Program-made: the position numbers and the translations under genes
Source: Agreia sp. Leaf283
Lineage (GTDB): Bacteria; Actinomycetota; Actinomycetes; Actinomycetales; Microbacteriaceae
Length of the DNA: 64,000 nucleotides
Assembly (NCBI RefSeq): GCF_001422485.1
Contig: NZ_LMNF01000002.1
Coordinates: forward strand, 879,949 to 943,948
Direction of reading: 5' to 3'
Part shown: in pieces, positions 10,623-19,695 of the stretch
Position numbering within the stretch: the first letter of the stretch is position 1
Layout of the letters: every line of letters begins with the position of its first letter
The notes under the pieces: model-generated
Seen by the model: the letters and a program-made list of their open reading frames with translations, nothing else
Databases searched by the model: none
What the model was told of the DNA's origin: nothing

Positions 10623-11066
10623 TCAGGCGGCGATGACCTCGCCGCGCACGGCGATGCTGCACTCGAGCAGGTCGACGGTGCGCTGCAGCACGGCGACATC
10701 GTCGGGGTCGAGCTCGTCGAAGAGCGGTTCGAGCGCTTCGCCGAGACGGTCTCGCCAGTCGGCCAGGGCACGCTGGCCCTTCGGCGCGATGGCGATCTGC
10801 CAGGCGCGCGCGTCGGTGCTGTCGGCGATGCGCTTGATCCACTCCACCTCGTTGAGGTTGGCGACGATCTTGGTCATGGTGGGCTGGCTGACCCGGCTGT
10901 GCTTGGCGAGTTCGCCGAGACGCATGGGGCCGAAGGAGGTGAGCACGCTGAGCGTGCGCCACGTGGCAGGTGACGTTGAATCGCCGGTGGCCTGCGCAGC
11001 GAGGCGGGTGAGACGGTGGGTGACCGATACGAGGTCGCCGAGAATGGTGCTGAGTTCGCTGTTCAC
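10623..11066 (-). CDS. MarR-family transcriptional regulator
   Basis: A 147-aa winged-helix protein. The recognition helix region is LGELAKHSRVSQPTMTKIVANL (residues about 52-73), and the wing is RIADSTDARAWQIAI. The start is GTG at 11066. No Shine-Dalgarno sequence is visible, and TACACT (11074-11079) lies seven bases upstream, so the mRNA may be leaderless. A 13-bp palindrome ATAGCC-C-GGCTAT (11079-11091) touches this box and could be an autoregulatory site. It is 28 bp downstream of hisS and is closed by its own terminator. The target is unknown; the adjacent efflux operon is the obvious candidate. Confidence 0.83.
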   Translation of the reverse strand: MNSELSTILGDLVSVTHRLTRLAAQATGDSTSPATWRTLSVLTSFGPMRLGELAKHSRVSQPTMTKIVANLNEVEWIKRIADSTDARAWQIAIAPKGQRALADWRDRLGEALEPLFDELDPDDVAVLQRTVDLLECSIAVRGEVIAA

Positions 11067-11073
11067 TTGATTC

Positions 11074-11091
11074 AGTGTATAGCCCGGCTAT
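11074..11091 (-). promoter_or_regulatory. Putative leaderless promoter and palindrome of the marR gene
   Basis: The -10-like TACACT ends seven bases before GTG 11066. The palindrome ATAGCC-C-GGCTAT spans 11079-11091 in the hisS-marR space. Confidence 0.4.
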
Positions 11092-11094
11092 GGT

Positions 11095-12378
11095 CTACTG
11101 CCCCAGAGCCCGGAATCTCAGGTCGTCGACGCCCTCATCGCCGCTCTGAACCGTGGCCACGCGCGTGAAGCCCGCCGCAGCGAGCCGTTCGAGCTGCAGC
11201 TTGGCGTTCTTGGCCTTGCGCTCGAGTCGCACCCGCGATCCGGATGCGATCAGCTCGGTCTTCAGGGACTGCAGCAGCACCGCAGGGGTCGAGGCGTCGT
11301 GCAGCAGGGCCACCGAGTCCGCCGCCTTCTGATCGGGAAGGTCGACGAGGTCGACGATGCGTTCGAACCCGATGGAGAAGCCGACGGCCGGGACATCCGT
11401 TCCCAGGAATCGACCGATCATGCCGTCGTAGCGCCCGCCGCCGCCCAGCGAGAACGAGAAGTCGGGGTGGGCGATCTCGAAGATGGTGCCTGTGTAGTAG
11501 CCCATGCCTCGCACGAGGAACGGGTCGAACCGGATTCGGTCGGCGTCGAGGGCGTCACCGATCGAGGCGAGCTCGGCGACGAGCGCGGCGTCGATGCCCT
11601 CTGGAAGAGCGTGGGCGATGGCGTCGTGGCCGAACGGGCGCATCATGCGATCCTGCGGGCGCAGGAAGAACGCCTCGAGCGCATCCGTGGCCTCGGCCAG
11701 CTCGGGAGCCTTGGCGCGCAGCTCGTCGACCACGCCGGAGGTGCCGACCTTGTCGATCTTGTCGATCACGATCAGAACCGCATCGTGGCTCTCAGTCGAA
11801 AAGCCGAAGAGCTCGAGCATGCCGATGAGCAGCCGGCGGTCGTTGATACGTACCGTGCAGCCCTGCAGGCCGAGCGCATCCAATGTCGAGAGCGTCGCGG
11901 AGATCAACTCGACCTCGGCGAGCGCTGAGGCGTCGCCGATGATGTCGATGTCGCACTGCATGAACTGCCGGTAGCGACCCTTCTGCGGCCGCTCCGCCCT
12001 CCACACGGGCGCGATCTGCACGCTGCGGAACACCCCGGGGAGCTCTGCCCTGTGCGTGGCGTAGAACCGTGCGAGGGGAACAGTGAGGTCGAAGCGCAGC
12101 CCGAGGTCGGCCAGGGTCTGCGGGTCATCGGCGTCGACCGCCGTCTCGAGGTCTGACTTCTCGATGCCGCGCTTCAGCACGCTGAACGACAGTTTCTCGT
12201 TGTCACCGCCGAGGCCCGAGTGCAGGCGCTGGATGTCCTCCATCACCGGCGTCTCGATCTCATCGAAGCCGTGCGCCGAGTAGCTGCGACGGATCACGGC
12301 GAGAGCGTGCTCCCTCGTGGCCTTCTCTCGAGGGAGGAAGTCGCGCATGCCACGGGGAGGGGTTACTGCAGAAGCCAT
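11095..12378 (-). CDS. hisS: Histidyl-tRNA synthetase
   Basis: Class II aminoacyl-tRNA synthetase of 427 aa. Motif 2 is FRSVQIAPVWRAERPQKGRY, with the class arginine. The histidine-binding motifs are LVRGMGYYTGTIFE and SLGGGGRYDGM. Motif 3 is AVGFSIGFERI. The C-terminal anticodon-binding domain is present (about residues 335-427). An N-terminal PPRGMRDFLP segment opens the catalytic core. It follows mazG on the same strand after a short tandem repeat. Confidence 0.95.
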   Translation of the reverse strand: MASAVTPPRGMRDFLPREKATREHALAVIRRSYSAHGFDEIETPVMEDIQRLHSGLGGDNEKLSFSVLKRGIEKSDLETAVDADDPQTLADLGLRFDLTVPLARFYATHRAELPGVFRSVQIAPVWRAERPQKGRYRQFMQCDIDIIGDASALAEVELISATLSTLDALGLQGCTVRINDRRLLIGMLELFGFSTESHDAVLIVIDKIDKVGTSGVVDELRAKAPELAEATDALEAFFLRPQDRMMRPFGHDAIAHALPEGIDAALVAELASIGDALDADRIRFDPFLVRGMGYYTGTIFEIAHPDFSFSLGGGGRYDGMIGRFLGTDVPAVGFSIGFERIVDLVDLPDQKAADSVALLHDASTPAVLLQSLKTELIASGSRVRLERKAKNAKLQLERLAAAGFTRVATVQSGDEGVDDLRFRALGQ

Positions 12379-12391
12379 TGTTCGATTCTAT

Positions 12392-12434
12392 TGATCGTCG
12401 GCTCTAGTGATCGTCGGCTCTAGTGATCGTCGGC
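12392..12434. repeat. Short tandem repeat at the mazG 3' end
   Basis: The 16-bp unit TGATCGTCGGCTCTAG occurs at 12392-12407 and 12408-12423, and a partial third copy runs to 12434. Each full unit carries the complement of the TAG that ends mazG at 12420-12422, so the coding end and its stop codon have been duplicated into the intergenic space. Confidence 0.85.
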
Positions 12435-13070
12435 CTCGGACTCGCGGATCTCGCCCTGCAGCTCGCGAAGCGCCCCGCGCAGGGCACGCTCGGCGTCGAG
12501 GCCCTGGGCCTTGGCAGACGCCACGATCGTGAGAAGCAGGCCGCCGAGCTCGTCTTCGGACTGCAGGGGCATGGACGCCTCGGCGTCTTTGTCGAGCACG
12601 CCGATCTTCTGCGCACGCCCGATGACCTTGTCGGCCAGGGCGAGCGCGGGCATGCCCTGAGGGATGCCGTCGAGCACGCTCGTGCGCCCGGGCTTCTCGA
12701 CCGCCTTCAGGTCGTCCCAGACGGCCACGACATCGTCGGCCGTGTGAGCCACCGCGTCGCCGAAGACATGCGGATGCCGACCGACCATCTTGGCCGTCAT
12801 GCGCTCGGCGACGGTCTCGATGTCGAACTCCTCGCCGGGAGTGTGCGCGGCCAGATCGGCGTGGAACAGCACCTGGTAGAGAACGTCGCCGAGCTCTTCG
12901 ATGATGTCGTCACGTGTTCCCGACTCCAGCGCCTCGACGAGCTCATAGCTCTCTTCGACGAGGTATTGCACGAGGGACTCGTGGGTCTGGTCCGCGTCCC
13001 AGGCGCAGCCGCCCGGGCCGCGCAGCCGCGCGACCGTGCGAACGAGCTCGTCGAGCTTCGGATAGCTCAC
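12420..13070 (-). CDS. mazG: MazG-family nucleoside triphosphate pyrophosphohydrolase
   Basis: Housekeeping enzyme (216 aa) that hydrolyses (d)NTPs to monophosphates. It carries the MazG metal-binding pattern EESYELVEAL followed by EELGDVLYQVLFHA (EExxE-x12-ExxD type, residues about 39-68), preceded by CAWDADQTHESL. A second, weaker MazG-like half follows, ending in the acidic ESEADDH. The ATG at 13070 overlaps the mfd stop codon in ATGA, so the two are translationally coupled. Mfd-MazG pairing is common in actinobacteria. Confidence 0.93.
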   Translation of the reverse strand: MSYPKLDELVRTVARLRGPGGCAWDADQTHESLVQYLVEESYELVEALESGTRDDIIEELGDVLYQVLFHADLAAHTPGEEFDIETVAERMTAKMVGRHPHVFGDAVAHTADDVVAVWDDLKAVEKPGRTSVLDGIPQGMPALALADKVIGRAQKIGVLDKDAEASMPLQSEDELGGLLLTIVASAKAQGLDAERALRGALRELQGEIRESEADDH

Positions 13071-16000
13071 GACTGCTTCTCTTTCTCTGCCACCACCGGC
13101 GCAGGAAAGAGCGCCGTGAGAACGCTCTTCGTCCAGTCGATGAGGGCGGCGTCCTCCAGAACCTTGCCGTCGACGACGGGAAGCGGAATGGAGACGGCTG
13201 CAGCCTGGGCGAAGTACTTCGCGTCGGGGTACATGCGGCGCATGCGCACCTGGATGGAGTCGGGAAGGTCGGCCGGGGCCAGACGCAGGTTCGACCCCAT
13301 GGTGACGACCTCGCCGAGGCCGGACTTCTGGGCCTGGCGACGTAGACGCGACACCGCCACGAGATTCGCCACCTGCGCCGGCGGCTGGCCGTAGCGGTCG
13401 GTGAGCTCGTCGATGACGAGGTCGATCTGCTCGTCGTTCGATGTGGGCGAGCTGGCGGTCGAGAGCTTCTGGTAGGCCTCGAGGCGCAGCCGCTCGCTGT
13501 CGACGTAGTCGTCGGGAATGTGGGCGTCGACCGGAAGCTCGAGCCGCAGCTCGGTCTGGCCCTCGGCCACGTCTCCGCGGAAGGTCGACACGGCCTCGCC
13601 GATCATGCGCAGGTAGAGGTCGAAGCCGACGCCCGCGATGTGGCCGGACTGCTCGCCGCCGAGCAGGTTTCCGGCGCCGCGGATCTCGAGGTCTTTCAAC
13701 GCCACCTGGATGCCCGAGCCGAGCTCGTTGTTGGCTGCCAGGGTGGTGAGCCGGTCGTTCGCGAGCTCGGTGAGCGGCTTGTGCTCGTCGTAGAGCAGAT
13801 AGGCGTAGGCCCGCTCTCGGCCACGGCCCACTCGCCCTCGCAGCTGGTGCAACTGGCTGAGGCCGTATTTGTCGGCGCGGTCGACGATGAGCGTATTGGC
13901 GTTGGCGATGTCGAGGCCCGTCTCGATGATGGTCGTCGACACGAGCACGTCGAACTTGCGCTCCCAGAAGTCGACGATCACCTGTTCGAGCTGGTGCTCG
14001 CCGAGCTGGCCGTGTGCCACGCCGATGCGCGCCTCGGGAACGAGCTCGGCGAGCTGCGCGGCGACCTTGTTGATGCTCGAGACGCGGTTGTGCACGAAGA
14101 AGACCTGGCCCTCGCGAAGGAGCTCGCGCCGGATGGCCGCACCGACCTGCTTGTCGGAGTAGGGGCCGACGAAGGTGAGGATCGGGTGCCGGTCTTCGGG
14201 CGGGGTGGCGAGCGTCGACATCTCCCGGATGCCGGTGACCGCCATCTCGAGCGTGCGGGGAATGGGGGTGGCGCTCATCGAGAGGATGTCGACGTTGGTC
14301 TTGAGCTTCTTCAGCGCGTCTTTATGCTCGACGCCGAAGCGCTGCTCCTCGTCGATGATCATGAGACCGAGGTCTTTGAAGCCGATGTTCTCGGAGAGCA
14401 GCCGGTGCGTGGCGATGACCACGTCGACGGTGCCGTCCTTCATTCCGGCGATCGTCTCGTTCGACTCCTTCTCGGTCTGAAACCTGCTCAACGGGCGGAG
14501 GTGCACCGGGAATCCGGCGAAGCGCTCCTGGAAGGTCTCGAGGTGCTGCCGCACGAGCAGCGTGGTGGGAACGAGCACGGCCACCTGCTTGCCGTCTTGC
14601 ACCGCCTTGAAGGCTGCACGAACGGCGACCTCGGTCTTGCCGAAGCCGACGTCGCCCGACAGCAGGCGATCCATGGGAATGGGCCGCTCCATGTCGGCCT
14701 TCACCTCGTCGATCACGGTGAGCTGGTCGGGCGTCTCGGCGAAGGGGAACGCCTCTTCGAGCTCGCGCTGCCAGGGCGTGTCCGGCCCGAAGGCGTGACC
14801 CTTCGATGCCATGCGCGCCGAGTAGAGCTTCACGAGTTCGACCGCGATGTCGCGCACGGCCTTGCGGGCCTTGCCCTTGGCCGCGGACCAGTCGCTGCCG
14901 CCCATCTTCGACAGACCCGGCGCCTCGCCGCCGACGTAGCGCGACAGCAGGTCGAGCTGGTCTGTGGGCACGTAGAGCTTGTCGCCGGGATAGCCGCGCT
15001 TCGAGGGCGCGTATTCGATCACGAGGTATTCGCGGGTGGTCTTGATGGGGTTGCGCCCGCCCGACTTGACCTCGCGCTGCGTCAACTCGATGAACTTGCC
15101 GATGCCGTGGGTGGTGTGAACGACATAGTCGCCCTGCTTGAGCTGCAGAGGATCGACCACGTTGCGCCGTCGCGAGGCCAGCTTCTTGACCTGGCGGGAG
15201 TCGTAGCCCACCGTACGCCCGTAGAACTCGGACTCCGCGATGAGGGCGAGCTTGATCTCGGGCAGCTGGAAACCGTGGTCGACCGTGGCCTTCAGCAGGT
15301 AGGCCATGCCCGACTCGGCGTCGTCGGGGAAGAGCTCGACGACGCGCGCCGCGATCTCGTTCTCGGCCAGAACGTCGGCGGCCCGCTCGACCAGGCCCGC
15401 GCCCTGGGCGACGACCGCCACTGTCCAGCCGTCGGCGACGAGGCCGCGCACGTGCTCGATCGCGCCGTCGACGTTGCCCTGGAAGCTCGGAACCGGATCG
15501 GCGTCGATGCGCACCGTGAGGTGCTCCTCGATGTCGCGATGCTCCGGCAGCACCTCGATGAGACCATCGGCCGCGCCCGGCGCCGACTGGAAGGTCGACA
15601 GGGTCCACCAGGCGCGATCGGGGCCGGCGGCGGACCGCAGCTCATTGAGCGTGATGAACTCGCCGCTGGTGAGGTCGATGGGCGCCTCGGCACCCGCGGT
15701 CGCGGCCGTCCATGCCGCGGCGAGGAACTCGCGATTCGTCTCGGCGAGACTGACGGCGCGGCTGGCGACCTTCTCGGGCGAGAGAACAGCGATGGCCGCG
15801 CCCTCGGGCAGGTAGTGGGCGACCGTGACCAGCCTGTCGAGCAGGGCGGGAGCCAGCGACTCCATTCCCTCGACCGGGATGCCCTCGGCTATCTTGGCGA
15901 GCAGACCGGCAATGCTCGGGAACTCGTGCTGCATCTCGCGGGCGCGCTGGCGCACCGCCTCGGAGAGCAGCAGCTCGCGGCTGGGCGGCAGGTCGACGCT

Positions 16001-16678
16001 CGGCACAGCCGTGTCGAGCGAACGCTGGTCGGCCACCGAGAAGGCGCGGATGGACTCGACTTCGTCGCCGAAGAAGTCGACGCGATAGGGGTGCTCGGCC
16101 ACGGGAGGGAAAACGTCGAGGATTCCGCCGCGCACCGCGTACTCGCCTCGGCGCGTGACCATGTCGACGCGCGAGTAGGCCAGATTCACCAGGTCGAGCG
16201 AGAGTCGGGCGAGGTCGTACCCGCGGCCGCCCGTGACCAGGTGGATCGGCTCGAGGTCGGCCAGGTTGTCGGCGAGGGGCTGCAGCGCCGCGCGCACGGA
16301 GGCCACGACGACGATCGGCTTCTCGCCGTTCCACGTGGCGAGCCGGCGCAGCGCGTCGATGCGCTTGCCGACGATCTCGGCACTCGGGCTGAGGCGCTCG
16401 TGGGGCAGGGTCTCCCACGCCGGGAACTCGACGATCTCGGCGTCGGGGCTCATGGATGCGAGGGTGCCGCGAAGCATCTCTGACTCACGGCCGGTCGCGG
16501 TGACGACCAGCAGCGCCTGCGGAAGATCGTTCGCGCCGCGCTGGTCGAGGAGACCGGCGAGAAGCGGAGCCCGCAGGCCCTCGGTGAGCGAGAAGTCCAC
16601 AGCGCGTGCCGCGTACGCGAGGGCGTTGTCGAACGTGGAGGCGCGCGAAAGCGCACGAGTCAAGCCCTGGAGGATCAC
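13067..16678 (-). CDS. mfd: Transcription-repair coupling factor Mfd
   Basis: DNA translocase (1203 aa) that removes RNA polymerase stalled at lesions and recruits UvrA. Domains in order: UvrB-like N-terminal region, RNA-polymerase-interacting CarD-like domain (about residues 480-590, VVHTTHGIGKFIEL), and helicase core with Walker A LSGDVGFGKTEVA and DEEQ box IIDEEQRFGVEHKD. Motif VI lies near HQLRGRVGRGRERAYAYL, and the TRCF C-terminal domain closes the protein. The start is GTG at 16678. TAAGCT lies six bases upstream (16685-16690) and there is no ribosome site, so the mRNA is probably leaderless. Confidence 0.97.
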   Translation of the reverse strand: MILQGLTRALSRASTFDNALAYAARAVDFSLTEGLRAPLLAGLLDQRGANDLPQALLVVTATGRESEMLRGTLASMSPDAEIVEFPAWETLPHERLSPSAEIVGKRIDALRRLATWNGEKPIVVVASVRAALQPLADNLADLEPIHLVTGGRGYDLARLSLDLVNLAYSRVDMVTRRGEYAVRGGILDVFPPVAEHPYRVDFFGDEVESIRAFSVADQRSLDTAVPSVDLPPSRELLLSEAVRQRAREMQHEFPSIAGLLAKIAEGIPVEGMESLAPALLDRLVTVAHYLPEGAAIAVLSPEKVASRAVSLAETNREFLAAAWTAATAGAEAPIDLTSGEFITLNELRSAAGPDRAWWTLSTFQSAPGAADGLIEVLPEHRDIEEHLTVRIDADPVPSFQGNVDGAIEHVRGLVADGWTVAVVAQGAGLVERAADVLAENEIAARVVELFPDDAESGMAYLLKATVDHGFQLPEIKLALIAESEFYGRTVGYDSRQVKKLASRRRNVVDPLQLKQGDYVVHTTHGIGKFIELTQREVKSGGRNPIKTTREYLVIEYAPSKRGYPGDKLYVPTDQLDLLSRYVGGEAPGLSKMGGSDWSAAKGKARKAVRDIAVELVKLYSARMASKGHAFGPDTPWQRELEEAFPFAETPDQLTVIDEVKADMERPIPMDRLLSGDVGFGKTEVAVRAAFKAVQDGKQVAVLVPTTLLVRQHLETFQERFAGFPVHLRPLSRFQTEKESNETIAGMKDGTVDVVIATHRLLSENIGFKDLGLMIIDEEQRFGVEHKDALKKLKTNVDILSMSATPIPRTLEMAVTGIREMSTLATPPEDRHPILTFVGPYSDKQVGAAIRRELLREGQVFFVHNRVSSINKVAAQLAELVPEARIGVAHGQLGEHQLEQVIVDFWERKFDVLVSTTIIETGLDIANANTLIVDRADKYGLSQLHQLRGRVGRGRERAYAYLLYDEHKPLTELANDRLTTLAANNELGSGIQVALKDLEIRGAGNLLGGEQSGHIAGVGFDLYLRMIGEAVSTFRGDVAEGQTELRLELPVDAHIPDDYVDSERLRLEAYQKLSTASSPTSNDEQIDLVIDELTDRYGQPPAQVANLVAVSRLRRQAQKSGLGEVVTMGSNLRLAPADLPDSIQVRMRRMYPDAKYFAQAAAVSIPLPVVDGKVLEDAALIDWTKSVLTALFPAPVVAEKEKQS

Positions 16679-16737
16679 CGTTCAAGCTTACGCGGGCCCA
16701 CCGACACGCGCCCCCGTGCGCGGGTAGAGTTCAGTGG
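16679..16737. promoter_or_regulatory. Divergent leaderless-type promoters for mfd and the membrane protein gene
   Basis: On the minus strand, TAAGCT (16690-16685) ends six bases before the mfd GTG. On the plus strand, TAGAGT (16725-16730) ends seven bases before the ATG at 16738. Neither start has a Shine-Dalgarno sequence. Confidence 0.45.
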
Positions 16738-17313
16738 ATGTCCCACATTCCCCCCATCGAGCCGTCGAAGCCGGTTCGCGACGAGCGGCCTCGGCCGCGT
16801 TTCGGCGAGTACGCCCCCGAGTCGCAGCAGCAGCAGTCGCCGGCGGCTCCCTCGCAAGAGAGTCCGTTCGCCGCGACGAGCCACACGCCGTCGGCCGCGG
16901 TGTTCCACAACGCACCTCCGGCGCTGCCGAAGACCCTGGGGGTCGTCGCCTTCATCGCAGCCCTCGTGGTGCTCGTGTTCGCCCTCGTGCTCTCGGTCGT
17001 CGCAGGTCTCGCCTTCGCTCCCCTCGCCGGGCAGATGATCACCGACGGCGGCACGATCGACCAGTCGGCGATCTCGGCCGACGATCCCGGTGTCGCCGCC
17101 TTCGGCGTGCTGAGCATGGCGTTCTTCGTCGGCGGGACGCTGCTGGGCCTGTGGGCGCTCGTGCAGGGCCTGATCGCCACGCTCAAGAAGCGCGGACGGG
17201 CGTTCGGAATCGTGGCCATCGCCTTGGCCGTGGCGACGCCCGTGATCTCGTTCGTCGTGTTCTACGGCGTGACCTTCGCCTCGGCTCCGGAGATCTTCAG
17301 CTCCGTCGGCTGA
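16738..17313 (+). CDS. Small membrane protein with Pro/Gln-rich N-terminus, function unknown
   Basis: A 191-aa protein. A hydrophilic Pro/Gln-rich cytoplasmic N-terminus of about 60 residues is followed by three hydrophobic segments (LGVVAFIAALVVLVFALVLS; VLSMAFFVGGTLLGLWALV; GIVAIALAVATPVISFVVF). It resembles the DUF4190/DUF4064 type of actinobacterial membrane proteins, but I do not recognise a precise family. The ATG at 16738 is the first start compatible with its probable promoter. It is divergent from mfd and convergent with pth. Confidence 0.75.
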   Translation: MSHIPPIEPSKPVRDERPRPRFGEYAPESQQQQSPAAPSQESPFAATSHTPSAAVFHNAPPALPKTLGVVAFIAALVVLVFALVLSVVAGLAFAPLAGQMITDGGTIDQSAISADDPGVAAFGVLSMAFFVGGTLLGLWALVQGLIATLKKRGRAFGIVAIALAVATPVISFVVFYGVTFASAPEIFSSVG

Positions 17314-17332
17314 CGTCAGGCGGGCGAGTGCG

Positions 17333-17959
17333 TCAAGCCGGTGAGTGAAACTGCTGCTGGGCGGCAGTGAGGCCGTCGTCGGCGATCTTCTCGACCGCGT
17401 CCGCGGCATCCACCAGGAGATTCGGCAGGGCCTGGCGCTCGGTGCCGGAGAAGTCGCGCAGCACGAAGTCCGCCGCATCCATACGACCGGGCGGGCGGCC
17501 CACCCCCACGCGAACGCGGATGAAATCGGGCGTGCCCGCGGCGCTGATGATGTCTCGGATGCCGTTGTGTCCGCCGGGGCCTCCCCCGGACTTCAGCCGA
17601 ACGGTGTCGAAGGGGATGTCGAGTTCGTCGTGCACGACGATCAGGCGCGACGGCTCGAGGCTGTAGAAGTTGAGCAGCTGCGAGACCGGGCCGCCCGAGT
17701 TGTTCATGAATGAATTCGGCTTGGCCAGGATCAGCTTCGGACCGCCGGGGCGCAGAAAGCCCTCCGCCACGGTCGAGTTCGTCTTGTGCCTGCCGAACTT
17801 CGAGCCGATGCGCGAGGCGAGCTCGTCGAGCACCATCTGGCCCACATTGTGCCGGTTGCCAGCGTAGCCGGGCCCGGGATTCCCGAGCCCGGCTACGAGC
17901 CAGACGTTGTCAGACAGTGAACTACTCGGCAGTCTCGGGCGTGCCCGTGGCCTCGTCAC
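17333..17959 (-). CDS. pth: Peptidyl-tRNA hydrolase
   Basis: Releases tRNA from prematurely dropped peptidyl-tRNA. Conserved Pth motifs are present: WLVAGLGNPGPGYAGNRHNVG (active-site Asn/His), KPNSFMNNSGGPV, VVHDELDIPF (catalytic Asp) and GGPGGHNGIRDI. The start is uncertain. The first standard start, GTG 17959, overlaps the rplY coding end by 38 bp. Homologues normally begin at SDNVWLV, which here is preceded by a CTG at 17917, just past the rplY stop. CTG initiation or a coupled upstream GTG are both possible. Confidence 0.93.
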   Translation of the reverse strand: MTRPRARPRLPSSSLSDNVWLVAGLGNPGPGYAGNRHNVGQMVLDELASRIGSKFGRHKTNSTVAEGFLRPGGPKLILAKPNSFMNNSGGPVSQLLNFYSLEPSRLIVVHDELDIPFDTVRLKSGGGPGGHNGIRDIISAAGTPDFIRVRVGVGRPPGRMDAADFVLRDFSGTERQALPNLLVDAADAVEKIADDGLTAAQQQFHSPA

Positions 17960-18542
17960 CGGCGCTCAGCGAGTCGCCGAGGTCGGCCTCTTCCGGAACG
18001 GTGACGTTGATGACGAGAAGCTCGGGGTCGCTGACCAGCGTCGCGCCCTCGGGCAGCACGACGTCTTTCGCGAAGATCTGGGTGCCTTCGACGGCACCCT
18101 CGATGTCGACGGTGATGCGCTCGGGGATGCTGATGGCCAGCACCTCGACGAGCAGCGTGTTCTCGTCGAGCGACGCCAGCGTGCCGGCGAAGGACTCACC
18201 CTCGACGTGGATCGGGACCTCGACCTGGACCTTTTCGCCCTTGCGCAGCACGATGAGGTCGATGTGCTCGATGATCTGCAGCACGGGGTCCTTCTGAACG
18301 TCCTTGACCAGCGCGGCCTGCTCGGTGCCCTCGATGTCGAGGTCGAGAACGGCGTTCGCCTTGCGCAGGATGAGCGCGACCTGGTGGCCGGGCAGCGTGA
18401 TGTGCACCGGCTCGGTTCCGTGGCCGTAGAGAACGGCGGGGATCTTGCCGATCGCGCGGATCTTGCGGGCGGCGCCCTTGCCGAACGAGGTGCGGACCTC
18501 GGCGGATACGCGGTTTTCGGTCTGGGTGTTCTTGTCAGCCAT
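17922..18542 (-). CDS. rplY: 50S ribosomal protein L25 / general stress protein Ctc
   Basis: Binds 5S rRNA. The 206-aa CTC-type form has an N-terminal L25 domain (VSAEVRTSFGKGAARKIRA, PAVLYGHG) followed by the beta-rich TL5 C-terminal domain (about residues 95-185) and an acidic tail. The ATG at 18542 follows AAGGAG at nine bases; an earlier in-frame start lacks homology. It is immediately upstream of pth, a conserved pair. A leader of at least 40 nt is expected. Confidence 0.94.
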   Translation of the reverse strand: MADKNTQTENRVSAEVRTSFGKGAARKIRAIGKIPAVLYGHGTEPVHITLPGHQVALILRKANAVLDLDIEGTEQAALVKDVQKDPVLQIIEHIDLIVLRKGEKVQVEVPIHVEGESFAGTLASLDENTLLVEVLAISIPERITVDIEGAVEGTQIFAKDVVLPEGATLVSDPELLVINVTVPEEADLGDSLSAGDEATGTPETAE

Positions 18543-18738
18543 GAGAATGTGCTCCTTGGCGAGCCGTGAGGCCCGCATCGTTAGTGTCAATGATTCAACT
18601 CGACCGCGTGTAGCGAGAGGAAAGACAGGGGTGTTGCGTGCCTCATCCACCGCGTCGATAACGGATGCGCCCGGGCACGTGATCGCACGCCGAACGGCAT
18701 CCCTCGCCGAAGTTCAGTAGTCAGTGTACACGGCCGGG

Positions 18739-19683
18739 TCAGCGCCGGATGCGTCGCGCCCTGGCGCCCGAGGCAGCCGATCCGAGGAACACGATGCCCA
18801 GCACGGCGATGAATCCCAGAGCGACGGCCGAGCTCAGTCCGCTCGCGCCGTCGGTGCCGAGCGGCCCGGACGCCGTGGTGAAGATCCAGACGACGGCGGT
18901 CGGCACGACGGCGAGGAGGCCGAGGAGCAGGGAGAGGACGCCGGCCACCGAGACGCCGACGGAGCTCCACCCGGAGGTGAGGGCGACCCCGGCCAGAACG
19001 ACCGCACCGGCGAGCAGCAGGCCGAGCGTGTTCGGCACCGGGGTGGTCGACTCGGCAGCGGTGCCGAACGACCGGAGCAGGCCGGTCGACCCGAAGGAGA
19101 CCAGGACGATGCCGAGAGGTGTCGCGACGAGGCCGACGACGAGGGAGACGACCGTCTTCGCCCCTCTCCGGCTCGCCCGATCGCTGCGGGCGGCGATCAC
19201 GCGGCCGAGGGCTGCGCCGAGGAACACGATTCCGGTCGCGAGCAGGAGCCCGGACTGGCACCAGAACACGAGAAGGCTCAACGGGCTCACACCCATGGCG
19301 GGCAGGCTGACGGCGACCGAGGTCGACAGGGTCGGGATCGCCAGGAACGCGATGCCGAGTCCCGTTGCGACGAGTCCGGCGACGAGCGGCCCGAGTGAGG
19401 AGAAGAGCCCGGTCAACGAGACGATGAGCACCAGCACGAGTCCAGCGGAGAGCAGCAGGATCGCGGCCGGCACGAGCTCGGTGTTCAGCCGCTGGAGCGT
19501 TTCGGAGTAGGAGCGCGCCCCGCCGGCCATCACGAGCAGCAGCGCCGGAGCCGTGATGAGCAGCGCGACAAGGGCGCTGACGATCCGACCCGCGACCGAC
19601 CCTCCCCCTGATCGGCCGTTCGAGCGCCCGCCGCGAGCGGGAGGATCCTGGAAGTCTGATGCGGAGAAGATGCGCTGGGACAT
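18739..19683 (-). CDS. Multi-pass membrane protein, function unknown
   Basis: A 314-aa protein with a Gly/Arg/Ser-rich cytoplasmic N-terminus of about 30 residues. About seven or eight hydrophobic segments rich in Ala, Val, Leu and Gly follow, and the C-terminus is ARARRIRR. No catalytic or substrate motif is seen. It lies 12 bp downstream of the EamA transporter gene with its own ribosome site (CAGGA), so the two form an operon. The 195 bp beyond its stop codon, up to rplY, hold the rplY leader and nothing else recognisable. Confidence 0.7.
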   Translation of the reverse strand: MSQRIFSASDFQDPPARGGRSNGRSGGGSVAGRIVSALVALLITAPALLLVMAGGARSYSETLQRLNTELVPAAILLLSAGLVLVLIVSLTGLFSSLGPLVAGLVATGLGIAFLAIPTLSTSVAVSLPAMGVSPLSLLVFWCQSGLLLATGIVFLGAALGRVIAARSDRASRRGAKTVVSLVVGLVATPLGIVLVSFGSTGLLRSFGTAAESTTPVPNTLGLLLAGAVVLAGVALTSGWSSVGVSVAGVLSLLLGLLAVVPTAVVWIFTTASGPLGTDGASGLSSAVALGFIAVLGIVFLGSAASGARARRIRR

Positions 19684-19695
19684 GCAGCGATCCTG

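Noticed and set aside
13520-16483. 987-codon open frame antisense to mfd
   Set aside because: Low-complexity composition mirroring mfd codons, no start or ribosome site, no domain.
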